From assembly GCA_903813345.2 (NCBI GenBank), contig CAIIXF020000008.1:7958366-8022365 (forward strand): a stretch of 64,000 nucleotides of DNA, written 5' to 3'. Within the stretch, counting starts at the first letter, position 1, and each line of letters starts with the position of its first letter. A program made the position numbers and the translations under genes. The DNA is from Owenia fusiformis (lineage: Eukaryota > Annelida > Polychaeta > Sabellida > Oweniidae). The notes under the pieces were generated by a model, which was given only the letters and a program-made list of their open reading frames with translations, made no database searches and had not been told where the DNA came from. Shown here one piece after another: positions 37,202 to 51,600 of the stretch.

Positions 37202-39640
37202 TACATATTGATCAAATAGACAGGTTTTTAACTATTTTGTCAAAATATCTCTGTTTTCAAGATATTGCCATTTTTAACTGTTAGAGATTTTTACATGGAT
37301 GCAAGTGTGAATATCTTACTGGTGCTGAATGTTTGAATAGGAAGAATATTAATTACACTTATAGCTTAACTATAGAATTGCATAATTGTGATTATAGTTA
37401 TTTGAGATTAATATTAAGAATCTTTTGCAGTAAAATAAAAGAGTTAATATGATAGTATGTGTATATAACTTTATAAGTTTGCTAATTGATGTAAGTTGCA
37501 TCTGGCAGTATTGCAGGTATTGCAGTATAATATTACAGTAAAGAAGGTAAATGAGTATCTCCATCATTCACAGAATTCTAAATGAATGTACCTTTTCATG
37601 AATAAACCTTTTTTCACCAGCTTTAGTTCCTTTTGGACTATTGCAATATACAGATATAGACAGTTCCGACATTGATCCATTTAAATAATATGTATTTTGT
37701 AATATTCATATTCAGCATATGCTATCAACTTCTCCTTTGATTCATTAATTTGAAATCCTGATTTTGATTAGTGGGCAAAACATTGCAAAGTGAATAGTCA
37801 AGACTATTGACCTCTCTTTGATTAATCTGAATCAAGCATTTCATCTCACAATAAACATTATAAGTACTTTTTGATATGTTTTGCACCTTTTCATGTCTTG
37901 TTTTATAGGGTCTTAAACCTTATCTGAATAGGCCCTCTCAAATTTGTTTCATAGTTATAAAATGCACACTGACATCAGATAATCAGCCAGTTCTCATCTA
38001 TAACTGTCAACATTAAATAATTCAATGGTGGTCTAATTTTGCAAATATTTATGGAGGTTTTTTAAGTGATTTAAAGATCTTTTTTCAACTTGCTTCAAAT
38101 TGACCATTTTTTCCAAAATCATCTACAAGTTCTCAAGAGTTCAAATCTGAATTAGGATTTGACCTTCAATGACCTTCTCGTGGTCAAAAAAGGTATTTTT
38201 CCAACTTGTTCCAAATTGACCAATTTTTGCAAAATCATCTACAAGTTATCAGAAGCTCAAATCTGACTTAAGATTGAACTCATAATATTGTGAGCAACTA
38301 GTTGGTGACATTTTGTCATGTTAATGCCTTGTATTCCAAATTTCATTGTAATCACAGAACATTTTTTCTTGAAAAAACCCAAGAGAATGATTTGAGAATG
38401 TAGGTGGTGAATTAATAAGACAGGCAATGCTAAACAGACATTTAATTTGAAAGATCCTTGCATTGTAAAAGATGTAATAGCATTTCTCTGCCTGAGTGGA
38501 TTACTACATCCACCCTGTATACTAATATGATCAGTCAGTGAATGCCATTGTATATCAGTATTAACTAGATGAAAGTTCCTGAGGAAGTACTACCTTATCA
38601 CAGTACTCACACACCTGTCATTTGTCTTGAACATCCGAGTTCCATGCACACAGGATGCAATCACCTAATTTGATCAATGGGGTGGAGCAGGTCATTTTCC
38701 CAAGAAATTTCAAGATTTACAAACAATTTATTTTCATCTCAAAAGCTGCTTAATTGCAGACAAAATGAACCAGCACATGCAATGACAATGTCAGTCATGC
38801 TTTCAAAAGAAATTAAGCCCACTTCAATGAAAATATCAGCCAAATTGATAAATGAGGACCATTTTATATGTTTTTATTCATACGCTTTTGCTGGAAAAGA
38901 AGTGTAGAGATTTTGTTGACATTTAAAAGGTGAATACTTGGAAGTATTAATTATACACCTTCTCGTGACAATTTGGATAACGTGATCAATAACCATATTG
39001 ATGACAATAAGTAGTGACATATGAATGTGTTGTCTCATAAAGGAGGAGTCTCCAAGTCAATTGTTTCTAAAAAAAGGCTTTTGGAAAGGAAGGAAAGAAA
39101 ATTTATCACTTCTACAGAGAAAAATAAGGGATTCAAATGATTAAAGCAAAAAAAACATTTTCACATCTCTCCTTTTTAATTGTCACTTAATTTTACTGTT
39201 AAATATCATGCTTTTAATTTAAGAACTTAATGACATTTTAGTGCCGACTCCAAGATGAATATATTTGTTGACTCCCTAAATGTAAATCACAAAGTTCATC
39301 ATGACACAATGTAGTAGACTCCCTGTTGAACATCATCTAAATACATTTGAATACACAACTGCTATCAGCAATCGTGTCATTTAATTATAATGATATGACC
39401 ATAGGCATTTCACATTAACATGTACTATCGTTACGTTTTCCCCAAATTATGAAGTACACCAATTATCCAAGCTGTTATCAGTACATCCGTTGTAAATACT
39501 TATTAAATATTACTATTTTGTGTGTCCTATCATACATCTTTGTAAACAAGTTGAACAAACAAAAATGTAGCATTTTGGTTATTGGTTATCCATTAACAAA
39601 CATCATATTTGATGATTGATAAGACCTGTTAAACTTTGGT
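37202..39640. other. gene-free stretch left of the galectin gene
   Basis: AT-rich, low-CpG sequence. The only structure seen is a 116-bp direct repeat at about 38087-38280 (aacttg(c/t)t(t/c)caaattgacca...aaaatcatctacaagtt), 1.6 units long. No gene was recognised. Confidence 0.45.
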
Positions 39641-39643
39641 CAA

Positions 39644-39649
39644 TATATA
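39644..39649 (+). promoter_or_regulatory. possible TATA element of the galectin gene
   Basis: TATATA lies 105-110 nt upstream of the galectin ATG, which would give a 5' UTR of about 80 nt. In AT-rich DNA such a match is easily due to chance, and a 5' non-coding exon is equally possible. Confidence 0.25.
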
Positions 39650-39753
39650 CCTCCTCAGGTATTAATTGAAATATAGTCCACAACGCGCATTGCTCAAAGT
39701 CCCTCAGACCTAAAAACCCAAGGTGACACTTAGGAGAATCCTTTACAAAGAAA

Positions 39754-42700
39754 ATGGCATCATCTGGAGTTTTATCATATCCTGGAGGCACTGTGAGTAT
39801 ATTTTTCTTATTTTTCTATTTAAATTTTAATGGGGTATACCATATAATTGCTGCTCATCAATTTTCTCAATTTGTTTATTTCATTGTTGTATGACTTTTT
39901 TCATTTTTCATCCATTTTCTATGTACATTATGAAATATGTACAAGGAACAAGTTTTTTTCAATTGAATGAATATGGTTGATAATTTTTTTTATTCAATGC
40001 TCTTTTACATCATTCTCATATTTTAGGCGTGTCAATATTTTTGTATAATGAGCATTGATATTTGACTGCAAGAATTTAACACACGTACATAAAATGTTTT
40101 GTTTTTTAATTAGTCTATCCATAGTGGGGTTGTTTTGTATGTAATTTATAAAGAGATATGATACAAATTTAATAAGATGATTGTATTATAAGTGTTCCCA
40201 GATCAACTGCCATGTTTACCAGCAATAGATAATTTGTAAGTAATCCCTAGATCTTCACAATTGATATAAAGATAGTTAGTTTCTATGGGATGAACTCACA
40301 TCTGTATTTTCTAGAAAATCTTAATGAAGACAACCATACACATTCCCAAAAAAATGAATCAGAACAAAAAATCCATTTTATCAGTATTTATTGAACACCC
40401 TTTATAATTGGTTTATGATACACATGTTATTGCATTATTTCATTTTTAGGTGTTGCCCTACAGATTCCCTGTGAGCCAAGGTGGACTAAACCATGGCAAC
40501 ATTGTTGTAGTACAGGGATGGATTCCTAAAAATGCAAAAAGGTAGATGTTTGAATTGCATAGCAAGGGATATAATTTTGAATGCCTATGAATAAGAATTT
40601 AAAAAAATGCTTGTTCCTCATCAGTTCTTGATAGGAATATAAAGAAACAACTAGGCTGATGGAATCTACTATTTTCTTGACTATTACATGTAAAATCATG
40701 ATTTTTCACATTATCATTTTTCATATATGCTCACTGTAAAATGGAGATAAGAAGGATTGCCACTTGTTTTTTTGTGGTCAGTCATTTACTTACTCATATG
40801 ACTTGTAGTGTTTGTAATGCATTTTTATAGTCTTAAAGTTCAAGTGTAAACCTCCGCCCTCTGCTCATAAATTCTAAGTATTTTGCATATACAATTTGTA
40901 CAGTGTACATACATAGAAATGATATTTGATAATTTAATGTACAGCTGCACTCAACATAATATTTATTCCACTTTGTGAACTTTTTCATTATTATACTATT
41001 TAAAGGGTCATTACAATATACAGTATTGTACACGTATGTGTTAATTATTTGCCTATCACCTTTTATATCCAGACATAAATCAGTATACTTATCATTATGA
41101 GGAATGTGTTTTGATTATCACATCTATCCCATGCAAATGTGACCTCTAATTTTTGCTATATGCTATGTACTATTATTCATTGATAATTTATAATTAATGC
41201 CATCTATTTATGCCTATAGGTTTGAAATTAACCTAATCTGTGATGATGATAACTGGGCCTTCCACCTCAACCCACGATTTGCTGCAGGCTTCTTTGAGTC
41301 TGACCGTATTGTTAGAAATACAAAGATAGGCAATGGTTGGGGTCCCGAAGAAGATTCTGGTGCATTCCCACTGAAGAAGGATTCAGCATTTGACATAGTT
41401 ATCCTTGTCCAAGATGATTGTTTCAGGGTAAGACTGAGACCCATCCAAATGTAGAGTTATTTATTAATCAAACTAGTATAAACCAATTCATTTTATCTAT
41501 CAAATACTTATTGATTTATTCAATGTAATCTGTGGTTATTAGCTTTATTATATTGGTTTTATTTATTCATTAATGCATTTTTTCATTTTTGTCTATAATA
41601 TTATATCTATAAATGATGTAGTCTTTTTATTATTCTGTTTTATTTTATGCATGTTCATTTATTTTATCCATATATTGCATAAGTAAGTAAAGTAGTTTTA
41701 ATTGTATTCGCATTGCATTTTAATTTTGCATTTAGGTGGCTATAAATGGCCAGCATTACTGTGAATACAACCACCGTGTAATGAAGGATAACATCAGAGA
41801 AGTAATGATTGATGGAGATGTTGCCCTTATTACAGCTACCCAACCAAGAGACACTGTGGTAAGCTTGTGGATCACATTTTTATGATTTCACACAGAGCCA
41901 TATTTGTATTATTTGCACATCCTACATTCATTCTCATCGCACATAACTAGATTATCAATATTTTCAGTGTATCATATTATATAACAGTTTCTATTCTATT
42001 TTTCTCTCATAAGGCCATTCAAAGTCAGATACCACCTCACTCTCTTGAAACTTGAAATTGTGATCTGGAGTTACATGTACTGAATTGAAAACTAAATGTG
42101 TCTGAGCTTCAATATTGCCTTTAATAATAGACAGGTAATATGAACTCACCCTCTCTATGTGTTTTATGGGATTTGTACTTTTGACTATAAATCACCTGCA
42201 GGAATGCAATAAATAAAACAATAAACAGACAATTAACTTTGATTGGTCTAACATGTGTTTATTATGAGGCGTCACAATAGTTGTATCAAGATGCTCTTTA
42301 TCATCTGGGATATCTCTTATTTCCTTTTAATGTTTTAGAACCAGTTCACACTTGAAGTAAGTTATAAGTAACTTCCCTGCTTTAAATTAGAAGTAGTCAC
42401 CAGCGCTTTCACACATTTTATTGTAATCCCCTCCCAAATGTATTATAAAAAGTATATGGGCATATAAGGATATGAATATAATATCATGCAAATAAGAGTG
42501 AATCGTGCCAGTTTTATTAAATAAAACATATATATTAGATATGTCCTATATGATAAATTGGTAATTTAAGATATTTGGTTATAATCTATTGCAACCAATA
42601 GTAATATGAAGGAGATGAGGGATTATGGTAGTACAATATGGTTTGAATCTTTATAGTGATCTTGACCTTTGTTGTTCATCATTGAGTTTATCTATGTACA

Positions 42701-44356
42701 TGTATATATTTGTAATTACAGTAGCTTGAGCTTATGTTCTTTTCCATTGTTGTCAGGCAACTGCTAAATGTAGTACTTTAAAGCTCTGAAATAGCTGTTT
42801 GGGATTAGTTGGGTACACATGCCAATATTGTTTTAAGAAAAGTATGACCTGAAAATTACCTGAAAGTTGGAAAGTTTGATTTAAAGACAATCCAAAGACT
42901 GAACATTTGATGTTACATGATTTTACATCATTTTTATAATTGCTTATTTGGAATAAGGAATATTTGACCTATAAGCAAGATGTAAAATCAACGTTTAAAA
43001 ATACATTTTGATGGAATAATTTTTTTATTTCAGCAAGCCCTCTCTGAACCAGCATTCAATGTGGTAAGTTACATCTAAAGAAAGTTTGGGAATCAAAAAA
43101 CAAAAGTAGCAACAATAAGGACACAAATAAAACAACACCACATGAACACACTTTTCTGATCCAAGCCAGAAACATTTTATTGATAAAAATGTATTTAAGG
43201 GTCATACAATAACCTTAGTATTTTCTTTAAAAATGTAAAAAAACATACAAAATAAACTAAAGATGGCACATGGATTATCATTATTGTGACTTTATAACTA
43301 CATGCACCATAAGGAATTATTACAAAAAATGTATATTATGAATTGTATATTCCAATTATATTTTATTAAAGAGTGTTCCATACACAGAGCAGTTGCCATC
43401 TGGTATTCAACCTGGAACAATGATCTTCCTTGCTGGAAAAATTAAGAAAGATAGTCAGAGGTATGTATACCTACATAATTTAGTTTAGAAGTGAATATAT
43501 ATTTGATTTGGTTATTTGTATAAACCACAGAGATCATTAACTAAACAATGAAGCATATAAAATAATTCAATTGAGTCACAGGAACCTACTGAAATTATAT
43601 TTCTAACATTTATTTTTTTCATTATCCTCAGCTTTTTCAAACGTTTTCATTGAACATGTTAAAAGAGCTCTGTATCCCATAGATAGAATAAAACTATCTT
43701 TTGTTATACCATCATTGGAGGAGTATGCAGATTACTGTCAAATTAATCTTACATAGTATAACTTATAATATTATCTAATTTGCATTACTTATATTTCAAG
43801 ATTCCACATAAATCTTCAAAGTGCTGACATTGGATCCCCCTATGCTGACATTGCCCTGCATTTTAACCCTCGTTTCAAACCAAAGAAGCAGGTTGTCAGA
43901 AACAACATGAACAAGGGCAAGTGGGGAGATGAGGAGACTAAAGCCCCTGGATTCCCATTCAAACCAGACACACCCTTCACCATCTTAATCCTGGTAGAGG
44001 AAGATGGTTTCAAGGTATATGTTTTTTAAATCCTCATTTTGATTGAATATATTTAAATTAAAGCTTCATCAGAATCTGTGATTATTTGTCTGTTATATTG
44101 AAATTAAAGCTTCATCAGAATCTGTGATAATTTTTCTGTGTATTCTTGAATGTTACAACATCACAGTTGTGTGCTGTTATTCAGTGGACAGTATCCTCAG
44201 AGATGTATGAGTGGTTTTATGTTGTTTTTTCCACAGGTTGCTGTCAATCATCAGCATTACCTTGACTTTGAACATCGCATGGCTAACCTCAGCACCATCA
44301 ATACCCTTTATGTTGAGGGTGATGTTATGATCGCTGAAGTGAGGACACAATATTAA
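39754..44356 (+). CDS. tandem-repeat galectin with two carbohydrate-recognition domains
   Basis: Eight exons: 39754-39792, 40450-40541, 41220-41427, 41736-41858, 43034-43063, 43372-43460, 43801-44014, 44237-44356; 304 residues, phases all consistent. Each CRD (about 10-148 and 165-304) keeps the beta-galactoside-binding signature: HLNPR 59-63, VRN 75-77 and WGPE 84-87 in the first; HFNPR 214-218, VRN 226-228 and WGDE 235-238 in the second. There is no signal peptide or membrane segment, as is usual for galectins, which leave the cell by a non-classical route and cross-link glycans in innate immunity and agglutination. Exons 2-4 and 6-8 have matching sizes and intron phases, showing an internal duplication, with a 10-codon linker exon between. 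The start ATG has context AAAATGG. Both sites look functional; sugar preference cannot be read from sequence. Confidence 0.93.
44055..44140. repeat. 46-bp direct repeat in galectin intron 7
   Basis: aaattaaagcttcatcagaatctgtgat occurs at 44055 and again at 44101. A small local duplication with no evident role. Confidence 0.8.
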
Positions 44357-45693
44357 TGCAGCAGCAAAGCCAGACTATGCTTAGCTTGCCAATATATAAA
44401 CAATTTGGATATTGTCATGACATTTACCAGCATCACTAGATATACACTAGTCATGTATGCAAGGATAGAAGGACAACTATGGAAAGACCAATAGAAAGCA
44501 GCAACTAAATTCTGAATACTAAGCTGTGTTTGTATTTTTGGTTACTTAGCAAAATGAAATCTCATTTATATGCTTTTGTGCTCCTGTTTGTATTTTTACA
44601 TTGATGATACTGAAGTAATATTATTTAGAACAAGCTTTCAAGCTCAGGCTATATAACGACAGACCAAAGACATATATTCAATGATACTGACATACTTGTT
44701 GAATTACATACCTCTATTTCCATGGCTTCAATGGCTATCAATGACTTCACATATCTGAGTGCAAGTGAAATTTCAAAGAAATGAAACATGAACTCATAAG
44801 ATTGTCATAGTAAAAAGTAATCCTGATACATATTGTATGCTGATGCATCTTAGTCACTATTTCTGTTCTAATATATGGTAATTATGACTCTCTAGTACTT
44901 TATGCACATACAATAACATGACACTATAACTATATACTAGGTGAAGGCTTGTCTGTCAAGAAGCACAGTCAATTTTAATTTAACTAAGGGTTTCTTCCCA
45001 CAAAACAGCCTTAATAAATTGATATCTGCATGAGCTTTTGCCACTTATATATGACTTATCTATGACATTTGAGCATATATAGAAATATTACAGATGATGG
45101 ACTTATAATATTGTTAACCATGTGATTAATTTATTCTGTTCAAACATACATTTAAATGAGATAAATACACCAGATAGACATACATATATATGTATACAGG
45201 AATTGTTTTGTTCTCACATTGTCTCATAAACAACAATTTATCATTAGTGTATTCTTCCTAATGCACTAAATATAATATTCTAAATGTATGAAGTTATTGT
45301 ATCATGTTAATCATATATTTGCCAGTCTGTAGAGATGTGGAAATGAAAGGTGACATTTATTGTCTGATGCCTCAGGAAATTTCAGTAGATGGGATTCTGT
45401 GTGAAGTTAGTCAGTTAGTAAAATATTTATTCAAGTCTCACACTGTTTACAATACACATACTAAAATATTATACAATAATAATTAACAGTCCTGCCAGCT
45501 GAGGCTTATGAGAGACTTAAGGCTCTCTGGTCATTTTTTCCTTATAATAACAAATGTCAGATATCAATGTATGGGGTCTTAAAGTTTATTGCCCTCCTAT
45601 TGTGGTTCTGTAGTACTTGGTCAATTTATTATCAATTATTAACAAAATTGGAACACAGGTTTCAGTTATCTTAAATACCAACCCATATATCAT
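44357..45693. other. 3' flanks between galectin and synthetase copy 1
   Basis: The right part, from about 44953 on, is homologous to 60728-61294 downstream of synthetase copy 2 (shared words ggtttcttcc, gcatgagcttttgc, gtggaaatgaaaggtgacattta-t, ggctctctggtcat). It is therefore part of the duplicated unit. AATAAA at 45013-45018 could end the galectin transcript but lies 660 nt past its stop. Confidence 0.6.
45625..45630 (-). terminator. polyadenylation signal of synthetase copy 1
   Basis: AATAAA on the minus strand, 64 nt beyond the stop codon. Confidence 0.55.
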
Positions 45694-48600
45694 TTATAGT
45701 TTTGATTTCAGCCTGTCCTTAATTATTTGTCTCAAGACTCTTCGAAGAATTTTCCCACTTGGTGATTTTGGTATTTCTTGACAGAATTCTACACCACCTC
45801 TTAGCTTTTTGTGTGGAGCAACCAATTCTGAAAAAATTCAAATTTCATACCAGAAAAATTGATTAAAACATGGAACCAAATAATAAATTTGATATTTGAG
45901 AAAAGTAATTAATAATATATTTTTGATGTGATGGTTGTTTGGTTCTATTGTATTTGTGTTCTAAAATATGCCTTAGGCTTTTCACTGTTCCACAGCTGGA
46001 TGACTCTAACTGCAGTTAGTTTCATTCAAGATGGTGGCCAAAATTCTTTCGTTTTCGATAAACTTCCTATTTCAGCTAAACTAAGATTAATCTGGATTCC
46101 AAATATTTTGCCATGTACACCAATGAAGTAATGATTGTAAACAGGCACAAGAAAACATTCAAACATCCAGGATATAGGAGAAATTTAAAAAAATGGCCTC
46201 ACTTAGAATGACTCTGACTGAACTTGATGATGACGTAGGAGTGACACTAACTGAAACAGTGGATGATACTAACTCTATGGGATGAATACATATATGGTCA
46301 TCTGAGTTAGTGCCATCAATGGTGAATATCATGTTTGAGTTAGTGTATCATCAACTTTAGTAGTTAGAGTAATTCTGTAAAGCTGTTTTTTAAATTCTCT
46401 ATTAATGCGGGTGTCTGAGGATTTTCCTGGCTGTTTACAATTTTTACTTTATTAGTTTACATGGAAAAACATTTGGAACTTAGTTTAGCTGAAATCATTG
46501 GAATTTTGGCCACCATCTCGAATGATACTAACTGCACTTAGAATCATTCAACTGTGGAACAGTGCTTTTTCTAATTATAGAATAATTTGAAAATAATATG
46601 CATTTTAATGTAAAACCTTTGAAGTTATTGCATTTCAAAATGTATAAAGCACTGACACATAAAATAAGGAATACAAACCTTCAACAAATTGACAAATCTG
46701 TGCTCCTGTTATAGTTGCACCTGGTTTCTTTACAATAAATGCTTTAGGCAGTTCCCCAGCTACAATGTCTGGAACACCTATGACTGCAGAATCAGCAATA
46801 TCTGGATGTGTCAACAACAAACCTTCTAGCTCTGCTGGTGCAACCTAAAATATTAATGAAAAGTCTAACTTATATCATGACATTGTTATTTCACATCAAG
46901 ATCAAGAAAGGCGTAAGGAATATGCTAACATCAATAAATGAAGATTTGAACAAACAAAGGTGGTAGGCAACAGATGTAATTATGTCTGCTATCTTTAAGC
47001 TCTTGTTATCTTTAGCTCTTGTATGAGCATGTAAATATTTATTTTAATTTTTTATTGCATACCTGAAATCCTTTGTATTTGATTAATTCTTTGAGTCTGT
47101 CAACCACAAAGAAATATCCATCATGATCATAATGTCCTATATCACCTTAAATGTAGACATACTAGATGTTTTAATTTTACTGATTAATGATAATCTGATT
47201 TAGGAAAATCAAATGATTGTTTGTAGTTGATCAAGACTTAATCTAAAACCTCCTACCTCATACCCACCTACCCACGTACATCGGACATGATACAGTATTT
47301 GAAGGGTTCAATTTTAAAGAACTTAGTTTATTAAATCTTATTATATGATGAATTATAGATGCATATTACACATTAAAATGCATCCATATGCCTTTATTTA
47401 TGGATCTGTCATCTGTCTAGTCATAATATAAAGCTGGAATTGTAGAAATGTTAATAATTTAAGCTATTTTGAGATTAAAAAATCTTTTAAATGAACCCTT
47501 CAATGACTGCATCATGTTCCACGTACGTGGGTAGGTGGGTATGAGGTAGGAGGTTTTTTTTATACAAAGCCTGTTTTTGAATGATATGGATAATCAACAA
47601 GTTATTAGTCATTGGTGACACACCTGTATGTAGCCAACCATCCTTGTCAATTGTGTTAGCAGTTGCCTCATAATTGTTCAGATATCCCTTCATAACTTGT
47701 GGGCCTCTTACACACACCTCACCATCCATATGTGGACCAAGTGCAACACCAGTGTCCATGTTTATAATCTAAAGCAAAGAATGACTAGAAGACAAAAACA
47801 ACCCAAACAGTAGATTTAAGCAATTAGAAATAAGACTGCAATACGTTTAATTAAACTTATTACTATCAGTAATGGAATTCACATACTTTAAAGTGAAAAA
47901 ATAGTTTTTCAATTTTAACCATGACCCATGCCTCAACAATGTCTACATACTTTGCTTTTTGTGTTAGGTATGCACACGCCAACTGCATCAATTCTCCATT
48001 CTTTTGTAGGAGAAAAATGAGACACAGGAGAAAGTTCTGTCATTCCATACCCTTTGGACAACATTTAGAAAAGCATTATTCCTTCTTGTACAAATTATAT
48101 AAATATTGAATATTTAGTGAAAAGGGATGTATAAACATGGAGAAGTGAGCACAATGCACATTATTAAATTCTTTACTGCTCACAAACCTTGTAATATGTT
48201 GCACTTTAATCTGGTCATGACATCCACTTGTAATTCTTTGCTCAATGGAGCAGCTCCACAAATAATGTCCTTCACACTTGAGAGGTCATACTTGTCCACT
48301 ATTGGGTCCTTTGCTAGGAATAACATCATGGGAGGAACGATGAACAGTCTTATTGCCTGCCATAAATTGAAATCTTGTTTATTTTACTAGCTCTATGTAT
48401 AATAGGCTGTAATGTTTAACCGGAGACATTGAAAAGACAGTGAAATACATATTTCTCATTTATGCTCTCAATAGGACATCTTTAATGTAAACTTTAAAGC
48501 CACAACATGTTTTTTCTCACATCCTTGCTGTAGTAAACTTCACTTACTTTATATTTTTGTATAGCACTCAGATACTGTTTAGGGTCAAATCTTGGCATTG

Positions 48601-51600
48601 TAACAACAGTAGCACCATCACATAATCCCCCAGCTAAGATAAGTATTTGACCATATATATGAAAGAATGGCAAAACTGCAATATGGCAATCTCCTATATG
48701 AGTACTCAGAAAATAGGGCGAAGCACTGAAATGTATAACACAAATGAAATTTTTAAATATATGAAAATAGCACAAATAGATATGTAAACATGGTGATTGA
48801 ATTATTTTATTTGCAAAAAGTTTATTACTTAACAGCCAAGTAAAATTACCCTCACACACAATAGCTTACTTAAGTTGTTGTATGTTTGCAACTAGGTTGA
48901 AATGGGTCAGCATTACACCCTTTGGTAGCCCTGTTGAGCCACTTGAGTATGGAAGAGCAGCAATGTCTTCCTTTGCATTTATTGTTGGCAACTTGAAAGC
49001 ATCACCTTTGTCTCCCATAAGAGTATTAAAGCTTGTACAATCAAACAAAGTTTTGCCACCAAACACAATGATTTTCTGAAACATTTAATAATAATGTTTA
49101 ATCAGAGTGCCATTGCAATTCTCCCTAATCAGAGTGCCATTACAATTCTCCCTAATCAGAGTGCCATTACAATTCTCACTTTTGCGGTTCGCTCTTTGAA
49201 TCAGAACGTTCGCAAATATGCAGTGAAGAAGCACTCAAACAAGGACAAAATTTGATAGGTCAATATTTACCCACTATGCATTTCGCGTAGACTATTTGCG
49301 TGACCCGAAAGTTCTAAATGAAACTAATTACGCAATTTTGTTTTTACACCCGCATGCTAAATAAAACAATGACACCATCGGAAGTATTCTTCTTTGTCAT
49401 TGCTTTAATAGTCAGTATACCAAGTTTAATCAATAAAAGATTGTACAATGAACTACAAAATTCGGAAACGAGTACTATAGATTTGCTTTCGGACCACTGA
49501 ACAGATTGACCTAGATAAGAGCGACGCATCTTCTTTGGTCTACTGCTCAGTTTTTTGTGGGTTTTGTGGGTTTACCTTTAAATCACGCCTTTCTGAACTT
49601 GACTTTTCCCAGCTATATGAATTTGATGATGTTAATTTAGGCTATGCATATTTTATTGAAAAAATTCAAAGTCTCTATAATGAATGCTTCCCGGTAACTA
49701 CTAAATATATTAAATATTACTACAACAATAAAAAAACTTGGCTGACAGAAGGAATTTTGACCTCTATAAAATTTAAAAATAAACTTTATATTAACTATTT
49801 AAAGCACTCTACAAAAGATAAGCTTGAATCTTACAAAAAGTATAAACGCATTCTAAGGCAAACTATTCGACATGCAGAAAAACTTCATTACAGATATAAA
49901 TTTGAACAATCATCTGGTAATATAAAAGACACCTGGACACACATTAATGAAATATTAAACAGAGGAAAGAAATTGCAAATATCACCTGATAAATTTATAC
50001 ACAATAATAAAACATTTACTAATCCCAAAGAAATAGCTAATGGTTTTAATGATTATTTTGTCAATGTTGGAAATAATTTGGCAAAAAACATACCTAATTC
50101 TCATAAAACATTTCAACATTATTTGAAGAAAATGTCTAATTCTTTAAGCCAAAGTTTATATCTACGACATGTCACTTTTGACGAAATAAAATCAATTTTA
50201 GATAATTTGAAAGATAAATCTGCTGGTAATGATGATATAAAGCCTATAGTTATCAAAAATAGTAGTGCCATCCTTGCAAAACCTCTTGTATTCCTAACTC
50301 AACTATCTTTTAAAACTGGCATCTTTCCAGATGATTTGAAAGTTGCCAAGGTAATTTCATTATATAAAAAAGGTACAAAACAATTCTTCAGTAACTATAG
50401 ACCTATTTCTTTAGTATCTGTTTTTTCAAAAATAATTGAAAAAGTAATGGCTCATAGACTAACAGATTTTTTTGAAAAATTCAAACTTTTGTGTCGTAAT
50501 CAATTTGGCTTTAGAAAAAATAGATCCACTTACTTGGCTATACTTTCTTTTTTAGAAAATTTGCGTAGAGCATTAGATGATAAACAGTTCTCTATTGGCA
50601 TATTCTTGGACCTCAGTAAAGCATTTGATACTGTTAATCATGACATTTTATTATCTAAACTCAATTTTTATGGTATTAGAGGAAAAGCTAATGATTGGTT
50701 TAGAAGTTATCTAAATAATCGAAAACAATTTACTGTATATGGTGATAATAATGTTAAATCTCAGGAACAATCAATCACATGTGGAGTTCCACAAGGCACT
50801 ACCTTAGGTCCTATTTTGTTTATTATATATATCAATGACATTATATGTTCAAGTTCTTTGTTAAAATATGTAGTTTTTGCAGATGATACAAACATCTTGT
50901 ATTCTGATAAGAACATAAATAATCTGATAACTAAATTAAATTGTGAACTGTATAAAATTGATGATTGGTTTTGTGCTAATAAGCTATCTCTTAACGTACA
51001 GAAGACAAAATTTATGATATATACAACCTGCAAACATAAAGATCCACAAAATATTGAGATCAAAATAAGAAATAATTTAGTAGAGAGAGTACAATCATTC
51101 AACTTCTTAGGGATAATTATTGATGAGGATTTAAACTGGAAGGAACATATAAAAAAATATCGCTTAAAATATCAAAAATCATCGGGATACTATTTAAAAG
51201 TAGACATAAACTAAATACAAAAACACTTCTATCAATTTACTATTTACTTATATATTCTCAAATTCAATACTGTATATGTGCTTGGGGAAATGCAGGCAAA
51301 ACTGCAACGAATTCAATATTTCAACTACAAAAACGTTTTTTAAGAATTATTACTTACAGCGGAAATAGAGAACATACCGGGCCATTCTTTAAACAATTCA
51401 AAATTCTAAAATTTACTGACATATATGACCTTAATATTCTGCAACTAACTTACAGATGTATTAACAGACCCGATTCTTTTCCAAGTGACATTTTTATTGA
51501 CTTCTTTGGAAAAAACAATAGTGTTCATCAACACAACACTAGACAGAATGAACAAGTTCATGTAACAAAATTCAAAACCAATTATTTAAGATACAGTTTT

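Noticed and set aside
36889-37284. 131-codon open frame over the right GC island
   Set aside because: The frame is kept open by the short-period repeat, with cysteine/arginine-rich low-complexity sequence and no family resemblance.
49535-49570. Apparent N-terminus of the LINE open frame
   Set aside because: It begins at TTG and the first residues do not look like ORF2; the frame is open by chance upstream of the truncation point.
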